A stretch of DNA of 5,321 nt from an uncultured Chthonomonas sp. (GTDB lineage: Bacteria; Armatimonadota; Chthonomonadetes; Chthonomonadales; CAJBBX01), in the NCBI GenBank assembly GCA_903886985.1, contig CAISOI010000762.1, positions 1-5,321 on the forward strand. Reading direction: 5' to 3'. Below the pieces are notes generated by a model. It made no database searches and was not told where the DNA came from. It saw only the letters and a list, made by a program, of their open reading frames with translations. Position numbers and translations under genes: made by a program. Positions 1 through 3,995 of the stretch are shown here, in pieces (the first letter of the stretch is position 1; each line of letters starts with the position of its first letter).

Positions 1-32
1 CCGGCTACTGCAGGGTTAATTTGAGACTTCAT
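1..32 (-). CDS. Small protein, N-terminal fragment only (cut by window edge)
   Basis: Read on the minus strand, an ATG at 32-30 opens a frame MKSQINPAVA that runs off the window. A GAGGA ribosome binding site lies at 45-41 with an 8-nt spacer, which supports this start. The start is 17 nt beyond the stop of the pseudopilin gene, so the two are probably co-transcribed and this is the downstream operon partner. The ten visible residues match the start of the small membrane protein at 2528-2707 (MNRQLKPATV): Met-1, Gln-4, Pro-7 and Ala-8 are identical and position 5 is Ile/Leu. I infer a short single-pass membrane protein of the same family, but no membrane segment is visible here. The function is unknown. 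The call rests on the ribosome binding site, the spacing and this short similarity. Confidence 0.5.
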   Translation of the reverse strand, partial: MKSQINPAVA

Positions 33-49
33 GATGCTTTTCCTCGAGA

Positions 50-868
50 TTAGTTTCCGTTCGGATTTGGAAGAACTGTGTTAACGAGTTTTACAAAGCC
101 ACCGATAAAGAACTTCGCATGGCCGTCCATAAAGACGCCGAACGACGCTCCCTGTAGGTTCTTGCCAGAGCCACCAAATGCGGCCGGAACGATGTCATTG
201 TCCTGCACCCCTCGATGGGCTCCATAAGAGTCGCACAGCGCAAGCCCAGTTCGCGACGGTTGTTGGAACGCCGCTAGTGTCTGTCCCGCCGGATAGTAAA
301 CTTGCGGATTACAGTTGCTTTGAATAACGTGCGACAGTCCAACAGGATCGATTAGTGGGGCATATCGAACGAAAAGTTCCAATGGCGTTGCTGTGCCACC
401 GGTCGGACTTGCAAGACATCCTGCGCCAATTCCACCGTAGCCATAGGCATATGAGCCATATTCGTTCAAAACTCCACCGTCGGTGGCAGAGAAGACGGGC
501 TTACTTGGTATTAGGGTTGGGCAGTTGAATACCTGATAGCTCTTCAAGTAAGGCTGCATGGTGTATTCCATGAAGATTCCCCGGAGATTGTTCAAGTTTG
601 GCGGTCCAACGGACATATTCTTACTAAATCCCGTTGAGTTGTTATTGTTTCGTCCGTCCATCATAAGCCAGGGGTATGTTTCGTCATAATCCTGTGTGTA
701 CATGATAAGACCGAGACCAATCTGTTTAAGATTGGATAAGCATGTGGTTTTGCGTGCGGCTTCGCGTGCTTGAGCAAAAACCGGGAATAGAATGGCCGCA
801 AGTATTGCAATAATTGCGATTACGACAAGCAACTCGATCAGCGTGAAACCACGCTTGATGTTCTTCAT
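50..868 (-). CDS. Type II secretion/type IV pilin-like pseudopilin (prepilin N-terminal methylation domain, H-X9-DG type)
   Basis: A 272-aa exported protein with a class III (prepilin) signal. The leader MKNIKRG is followed by FTLIELLVVIAI: the predicted prepilin-peptidase cut is after Gly7, the new N-terminal Phe8 would be methylated, and Glu12 is the conserved +5 glutamate. Residues 8-31 form the hydrophobic assembly helix. FPVFAQAREAARK and CLSNLKQIGLGL follow, typical of the greatly expanded DUF1559-like pseudopilins of Planctomycetes and Armatimonadota. The C-terminus has the family's F-x-DGH-x-K block (FMDGHAKF, residues 246-253), but the histidine usually ten residues before the DG is absent. 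The ATG at 868 is preferred over the ATG at 943: GGAGGAG lies 7 nt upstream of it, and the longer form would put 25 residues before the short prepilin leader. Members are presumed surface or secretion-filament subunits; the individual role is unknown. Confidence 0.95.
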   Translation of the reverse strand: MKNIKRGFTLIELLVVIAIIAILAAILFPVFAQAREAARKTTCLSNLKQIGLGLIMYTQDYDETYPWLMMDGRNNNNSTGFSKNMSVGPPNLNNLRGIFMEYTMQPYLKSYQVFNCPTLIPSKPVFSATDGGVLNEYGSYAYGYGGIGAGCLASPTGGTATPLELFVRYAPLIDPVGLSHVIQSNCNPQVYYPAGQTLAAFQQPSRTGLALCDSYGAHRGVQDNDIVPAAFGGSGKNLQGASFGVFMDGHAKFFIGGFVKLVNTVLPNPNGN

Positions 869-874
869 TCGAAA

Positions 875-882
875 TCTCCTCC
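875..882 (-). promoter_or_regulatory. Ribosome binding site fixing the pseudopilin start
   Basis: On the minus strand this reads GGAGGAGA, nearly perfectly complementary to the 16S rRNA 3' end, with about 7 nt before the ATG at 868. It decides between the two in-frame ATGs at 868 and 943. Confidence 0.85.
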
Positions 883-1015
883 AATGGATAAAACGAAAAT
901 CCGTCACTGTCAGCATTTGGGCCAGAACAACTTCAGATGCCATTTGAAATTTTTGCGGTCTTCAAGGGGCGCTTCTTTGCAGACCCTGACACATAATACT
1001 AATACACAGACGAAC

Positions 1016-1028
1016 CATTGTAACAATG
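1016..1028. promoter_or_regulatory. Candidate operator, 13-bp odd palindrome
   Basis: CATTGTAACAATG is a perfect inverted repeat: arms CATTGT and ACAATG around a central A. The core TTGTNACAA recurs at 1142-1150 in the same intergenic region. The size and symmetry fit a site for a dimeric helix-turn-helix regulator. No regulator gene is in the window, so the binding protein is unknown. Confidence 0.35.
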
Positions 1029-1141
1029 CCTTGGTTACAAGTCAATAGGTTGACACGTAGAATACCAAAACTTTTTGGGATTGGCAACTTTTCCAAAGAT
1101 TTCTGCGTACAATTCGCAGATTTTGTCAAAATGGACATCAG

Positions 1142-1150
1142 TTGTGACAA
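1142..1150. promoter_or_regulatory. Candidate second operator TTGTGACAA
   Basis: This is the second copy of TTGTNACAA, with its centre 124 bp from the centre of the copy at 1018-1026. It overlaps the proposed -35 element of the oxidoreductase promoter, so a protein bound here would be expected to block polymerase. Its TGACAA also forms an inverted pair with TTGTCA at 1123-1128. Confidence 0.35.
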
Positions 1151-1169
1151 TTTGTCTGAGCCGTATATT
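1142..1169 (+). promoter_or_regulatory. Candidate promoter of the oxidoreductase gene
   Basis: A TTGTGA -35-like hexamer (1142-1147, four of six consensus positions) is followed after 16 nt by a TATATT -10-like hexamer (1164-1169, five of six). The implied 5' leader of about 30 nt carries the ribosome binding site at 1194-1198. The AT-rich TATATAAA at 1177-1184 is an alternative -10 but has no well-spaced -35. Confidence 0.35.
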
Positions 1170-1191
1170 TCGAAAGTATATAAACTAATAT

Positions 1192-1198
1192 AAGGGAG
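1192..1198 (+). promoter_or_regulatory. Ribosome binding site supporting a TTG start
   Basis: AAGGGAG lies 6 nt before the TTG at 1205. No ATG or GTG lies at a suitable distance ahead of the Rossmann motif, so this site supports TTG as the initiation codon. Confidence 0.8.
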
Positions 1199-1204
1199 TA
1201 AAAT

Positions 1205-2335
1205 TTGGATAAACTTAGAATCGGCATGATTGGTGTTGGTGGACGAGGTCAACTTTGGAAGTACTGGCACAAGTCAGAAGAGGGCAGGTCAATTGTTGTC
1301 GCGGGAGCAGACCCAAGTGACGTGGCACGATCCCAATTCCAATTTGAGAACCCAGCTGCATTCACAACTGTCGACTATCGCGACATTATCGATAGGAGCG
1401 ACGTGGACGCAATTGCAATCTGTTCACCCGACAACTTTCATGAAGAGCAAGCTTTGGCAGTTTTGGCGGCAGGTAAGCATCTGTTTCTTGAAAAGCCGAT
1501 GGCTATTACAACCGCAGGCTGCGATCGCATCCTGAATGAATGGCAACGATCGCAAGTGCGGATGATGATCGGATTCAATATGCGCTACATGAACATGTTT
1601 CGCACAATGAAAGAAATAGTTGACTCCGGCGTCATTGGTGAAATTAAGGCAGTTTGGGTTAGGCACTTTGTGGGAAGAGGAGGGGATTTCTATTTCCACG
1701 ACTGGCACGCCAATCGGAAGAACACCACTTCGCTGTTATTACAAAAGGGATCACATGATATTGATATGATCCACTGGATTACGGGTGAATATACAAATCG
1801 AGTTGCCTCGTTTGGCTCTCTTGACTATTTTGGTGGGATGCGTCCAAACGAACTTACGTGCGATGAATGTGATCTGGCAAACATATGCACAGAAGCGCAG
1901 CCAAATTCTCCCCGTCGACAATGTTCCTTTCGAGAGGAAGTAGATGTCGAGGACAACCAGATGGTGATCATGCAGTTGAATGGTGGTATTCAGGCGAGTT
2001 ACATGCAATGCCACTTCACTCCGGATTATCATCGAAATTACACATTTATTGGGACTGAAGGGCGCATGGAGAATTTCGAACCCGAGATGAAAATCGTTGT
2101 CAAAACGCGCAAAAGTGGCACTATGCGCGAGCTTGCAGACAGAGAATACATGATCAAACCGGCATCAGGCACGCATGATGGAGCCGACCCCGTTATTTGT
2201 AACGATTTTGTGGAAATGGTACTAGATGGAAAGGAGCCTATTGCTACTCCAATGGCAGGAAGAATGTCGGTTGCAGTGGGTTGTGCCAGTGCTGAATCAT
2301 TGCGAAATGGTGGGATGCCTGTAGATATTTTGTAA
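1205..2335 (+). CDS. Gfo/Idh/MocA-family NAD(P)-dependent oxidoreductase
   Basis: A 376-aa protein of normal family length. The N-terminal Rossmann fold begins at once with IGMIGVGGRG (G10, G12, G15; nucleotide-binding loop). The diagnostic EKP is at 96-98, with Lys97 expected to hold substrate and nicotinamide in place. KGSHDIDMIHWITG (181-194) is the C-terminal-domain active-site segment, with His184 and Asp187 the likely catalytic pair. Enzymes of this fold oxidise or reduce a hydroxyl of sugars, inositols or sugar acids in the cytoplasm; the substrate cannot be read here. Residues 219-240 hold a cysteine cluster, C-x2-C-x5-C-x11-C, suggestive of a bound metal and seen in a subset of the family. 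The start is TTG, with AAGGGAG 6 nt upstream and the glycine loop at the usual distance from the N-terminus. It is transcribed divergently from the pseudopilin; no sugar transporter or kinase is adjacent. Confidence 0.96.
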   Translation: MDKLRIGMIGVGGRGQLWKYWHKSEEGRSIVVAGADPSDVARSQFQFENPAAFTTVDYRDIIDRSDVDAIAICSPDNFHEEQALAVLAAGKHLFLEKPMAITTAGCDRILNEWQRSQVRMMIGFNMRYMNMFRTMKEIVDSGVIGEIKAVWVRHFVGRGGDFYFHDWHANRKNTTSLLLQKGSHDIDMIHWITGEYTNRVASFGSLDYFGGMRPNELTCDECDLANICTEAQPNSPRRQCSFREEVDVEDNQMVIMQLNGGIQASYMQCHFTPDYHRNYTFIGTEGRMENFEPEMKIVVKTRKSGTMRELADREYMIKPASGTHDGADPVICNDFVEMVLDGKEPIATPMAGRMSVAVGCASAESLRNGGMPVDIL

Positions 2336-2350
2336 GACATGTTTTACAAA
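2329..2350 (+). other. AT-rich inverted repeat over the oxidoreductase stop codon
   Basis: TTTGTAA (2329-2335, containing the TAA stop) and TTACAAA (2344-2350) are perfect inverted arms around an 8-nt loop. The 7-bp stem has a single G-C pair and no T-run follows, so it is a poor intrinsic terminator. It may still slow decay or mark the gene end. Confidence 0.25.
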
Positions 2351-2527
2351 TCAGAGTTTCATTTCTGTATTGATATGTAATTTGCAACGTTAAGAATTGG
2401 ACAAGTCACAAAGGGAACGAATCTGGGAGGATTTGCGATTGAAGTTGTACGAATTCACGGGGCTGTTGCCTCAATAGGAATGGTAGAATATGGTCAACTT
2501 CAAGATGAGGTTTGGGAGAGAGCAACT
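2336..2527 (+). other. Intergenic stretch ahead of the small membrane-protein gene
   Basis: This 192-bp stretch holds the hairpin arm at 2344-2350, a weak promoter-like pair (TTGATA at 2370-2375 and AAGAAT at 2392-2397, 16-nt spacer), and an isolated GGGAGG at 2425-2430. The GGGAGG sits 8 nt before a TTG that opens a 12-codon frame (2439-2477, MKLYEFTGLLPQ if TTG is read as Met). The reading frame of the membrane-protein gene is open upstream to 2381, so an extended N-terminus from the ATG at 2480 cannot be excluded. Confidence 0.4.
2514..2520 (+). promoter_or_regulatory. Ribosome binding site favouring a TTG start for the small membrane protein
   Basis: GGGAGAG lies 7 nt ahead of the TTG at 2528. 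The competing ATG at 2480 has only an AGGA that abuts it directly, too close to work well. Confidence 0.55.
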
Positions 2528-2707
2528 TTGAACAGACAGCTAAAACCTGCGACAGTGGCCATCGTACTCGTAATCACCGTAGGGATTTTGGGATTCGTAC
2601 TTTGGAAATACGCAGTTGGCAAAACATTCACCAAAGAAGAAGCCAGCGGAGGAATGCATTTTAGAATTCCAGGAGCACCCAACGCGACGGAAGACAAGAA
2701 CAAGTAG
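2528..2707 (+). CDS. Small single-pass membrane protein, unknown function
   Basis: I do not recognise a named family. With the TTG at 2528 as start the protein is 59 aa: a short basic head MNRQLKP, one membrane segment at about residues 8-27 (ATVAIVLVITVGILGFVLWK), then a polar tail rich in Lys, Glu and Pro. The positive-inside rule suggests N-terminus in the cytoplasm and tail outside. The start is chosen because GGGAGAG sits 7 nt upstream and because the truncated protein at the left window edge begins the same way (M-x-x-Q-[IL]-x-P-A). The alternative ATG at 2480 gives 75 aa but places its AGGA against the start codon. The gene follows the oxidoreductase on the same strand by 192 bp and converges with the deacetylase, 23 bp between stops. 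That gap holds no visible terminator. The membrane segment and tail make a chance open frame unlikely. Confidence 0.65.
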   Translation: MNRQLKPATVAIVLVITVGILGFVLWKYAVGKTFTKEEASGGMHFRIPGAPNATEDKNK

Positions 2708-2730
2708 AACCGAATCCCAAAATTTGAGAT

Positions 2731-3810
2731 CTAGCTGTCCTTCGTCTTCTTCTTTTTGTGTTTCTTGGGTTCTTCTTCGAGCGGTTTTGCTGGTTTCGGA
2801 GTTTTGTCTTCCCATACCACTATTTTCATTCCTACTGTTCTCGCGGTGTCGAGGTATTTCTCCCGGCTCTTGGGGATAGTGATCATGTTTGGATCACCAT
2901 CACTAATGAATGGCTTCTCTTCACCTGAGCTTAAGTGTTTAATCCAGCCCTCTATGTATCCTGGCTCTGAACCAATACGCTTGATTTCTTTGATGTCAAA
3001 TCGCTTGTGGGCGGGAGGCAATGTCGTGTCTCCCCATGCTCTCAGAATACAGAGGTTGTGATAGGAAGTACCACCCTCTGTGCCGTTTAGGAGTGTGTTC
3101 ATCAATTCTGTGGTTCGTGGGGTCGATCCTCCCGGAAGGGCCATTGTGTCCATTGTTGCACCGGCAGCTCTTGATTTGACATAGCGGACGCACTCCGCCA
3201 TTTCCCAACGCAATTGCTCTGCGTTGAGGGTGCGCATCATGCGGTGTGAAGTAGAGTGGTTTGCAACTTCGTAACCTTTTTGGACCAGATAGTTCAGCTT
3301 CTTCGTTTCGAGACCAGGTTGATAGAACGGGGTAGGGTTATATTTTGAACGTGGCAAAACATAAAAGCTGGCTTTCAAAGGCCAGTCAGGATGCTTTGCG
3401 TGGAATTCTTCGAGTATCGCAACCGCGCAATCAGGATCCATCGTACCATTAGGAAGATAGCTGAATTGCGTTCCACGGGCATCATCGAACGTGAGCACAA
3501 CTGGTGTTTTACCGAGAGGAACATTGATTGTGGGTGTTAATATGTCCCGCATGTTCACGGGGTACCAATTAGCGGCATACATCATATCCAACTGTTTCCG
3601 CAGCGTTTCAGGTGAGATGTTTAATCCATGTTTGTCATACCGTGCTCCTCTACTTGAGTGTGCACCGATAGCGTGATACATCAATACAGGAATGGAACCG
3701 AGCTCGTTTGGATGAAAACTACGCGCTTTTATTGCCGCTTGCCCTAATGCATTGCCCATTAAGGCTATAGAAATGACCGCTGAGAAAAGTGGGACGCAAC
3801 TGGTTCGCAT
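2731..3810 (-). CDS. Secreted polysaccharide deacetylase (NodB homology domain, carbohydrate esterase 4-like)
   Basis: A 359-aa exported protein. Residues 1-25 look like a Sec signal peptide: MRTS, a hydrophobic core to about 22, then ALGQAA, with cleavage plausible after Gly23 or Ala25. No lipobox is seen. The mature part opens with PVLMYHAIG (41-49), the usual entry to NodB domains. Motif 1 is LTFDD (106-110; Asp109 the catalytic base, Asp110 a metal ligand). Motif 2 is HSTSH (185-189; His185 and His189 metal ligands). Motif 3 is divergent: ALPGG (224-228) where RxxPYG or YPYG is typical. Family members remove N-acetyl or O-acetyl groups from peptidoglycan, chitin-like or exopolysaccharide chains; the substrate here is unknown. 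The C-terminus (339-359) is a Pro/Glu/Lys tail ending KPLEEEPKKHKKKKTKDS, possibly binding anionic polymer. The ATG at 3810 has GGAG 8 nt upstream. Confidence 0.93.
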   Translation of the reverse strand: MRTSCVPLFSAVISIALMGNALGQAAIKARSFHPNELGSIPVLMYHAIGAHSSRGARYDKHGLNISPETLRKQLDMMYAANWYPVNMRDILTPTINVPLGKTPVVLTFDDARGTQFSYLPNGTMDPDCAVAILEEFHAKHPDWPLKASFYVLPRSKYNPTPFYQPGLETKKLNYLVQKGYEVANHSTSHRMMRTLNAEQLRWEMAECVRYVKSRAAGATMDTMALPGGSTPRTTELMNTLLNGTEGGTSYHNLCILRAWGDTTLPPAHKRFDIKEIKRIGSEPGYIEGWIKHLSSGEEKPFISDGDPNMITIPKSREKYLDTARTVGMKIVVWEDKTPKPAKPLEEEPKKHKKKKTKDS

Positions 3811-3818
3811 GGATATAT

Positions 3819-3822
3819 CTCC
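3819..3822 (-). promoter_or_regulatory. Ribosome binding site of the deacetylase
   Basis: GGAG on the minus strand, 8 nt before the ATG at 3810. It supports the start that provides a complete signal peptide. Confidence 0.65.
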
Positions 3823-3835
3823 ATAGAGTGGCTGA

Positions 3836-3913
3836 AACTTACAATGTTAGTTTACTACAGGTTAAGGGCAAGTTAAAGTCAAAAGTAAACGTCGCACGAA
3901 AACCTTGTAAGTT
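3836..3913. repeat. 9-bp perfect inverted repeat, AACTTACAA / TTGTAAGTT
   Basis: AACTTACAA at 3836-3844 is the exact reverse complement of TTGTAAGTT at 3905-3913, with 60 bp between. The pair brackets the proposed deacetylase promoter. It could be two oppositely oriented binding sites for one protein, or coincidence in an AT-rich spacer. Confidence 0.35.
3854..3882 (-). promoter_or_regulatory. Candidate promoter of the deacetylase
   Basis: On the minus strand, TTGACT (3882-3877, five of six -35 positions) is followed after 17 nt by TGTAGT (3859-3854, four of six -10 positions). The implied 5' leader is about 35-40 nt and includes the ribosome binding site. The -10 match is poor at the important second position, so this is tentative. 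Confidence 0.35.
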
Positions 3914-3986
3914 AACGTCGCCAGTTTACACTCGCAATTAATGCAACGCCATAGGTGTGTTGAACGTAAAGTCGATGTTAAGTTAA
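3861..3986. repeat. Cluster of GTTAA/GTAAA direct repeats in a divergent control region
   Basis: GTTAA begins at 3861, 3872, 3911, 3977 and 3982, and the variant GTAAA at 3885 and 3966. Two longer copies, AGTAAACGTCGC (3884-3895) and AGTTAACGTCGC (3910-3921), differ at one base and start 26 bp apart. The 185-bp region 3811-3995 has no gene; these repeats are its main structure and lie between the deacetylase and ATPase starts. Confidence 0.4.
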
Positions 3987-3989
3987 AAT
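3960..3989 (+). promoter_or_regulatory. Candidate promoter of the TPR-AAA+ gene, positioned for a leaderless mRNA
   Basis: TTGAAC (3960-3965, four of six -35 positions), an 18-nt spacer, then TAAAAT (3984-3989, five of six -10 positions). The expected start of transcription, about 7 nt past the -10, falls on the A of the ATG at 3996. That, and the absence of a usable ribosome binding site before 3996, suggests an mRNA beginning at its initiation codon. Confidence 0.4.
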
Positions 3990-3995
3990 TGGGGT

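Larger units (their letters stand above)
869..1204. other. Divergent intergenic control region between pseudopilin and oxidoreductase
   Basis: This 336-bp stretch separates two divergently transcribed genes. I see no convincing gene in it; the minus-strand frame through 962-1270 runs into the oxidoreductase antisense and has no family features. It holds both ribosome binding sites at its ends, a candidate promoter for the oxidoreductase at 1142-1169, and two copies of a 9-bp odd palindrome TTGTNACAA (1018-1026 and 1142-1150). A further inverted pair, TTGTAA at 1018-1023 and TTACAA at 1035-1040, surrounds the first. I could not place a good -35/-10 pair for the pseudopilin; a TATTAT-like -10 on the minus strand at 998-993 lacks a well-spaced partner. 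Confidence 0.6.

Noticed and set aside
869..943. Extended pseudopilin start at the ATG at 943
   Set aside because: It would put 25 residues before the short basic prepilin leader and has no comparable ribosome binding site; GGAGGAG is correctly spaced for the ATG at 868.
957..985. GGTCT / AGACC inverted repeat upstream of the pseudopilin
   Set aside because: Arms of five bases with a 19-nt loop are expected by chance and no T-run or conserved motif adjoins them.
962..1270. Minus-strand frame of about 100 codons across the divergent intergenic region
   Set aside because: It starts inside the oxidoreductase antisense, shows no domain or membrane pattern, and covers the control region; judged a chance frame.
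2708..2730. Bidirectional terminator between the convergent membrane-protein and deacetylase genes
   Set aside because: Only 23 bp separate the stops and no GC stem with a T-run is visible; the 6-bp AGATCT palindrome is too short.
3862..3876. TTAA-N7-TTAA, matching the CtrA box of Alphaproteobacteria
   Set aside because: The other genes do not suggest an alphaproteobacterium, and the region is full of GTTAA words that produce this spacing by chance.
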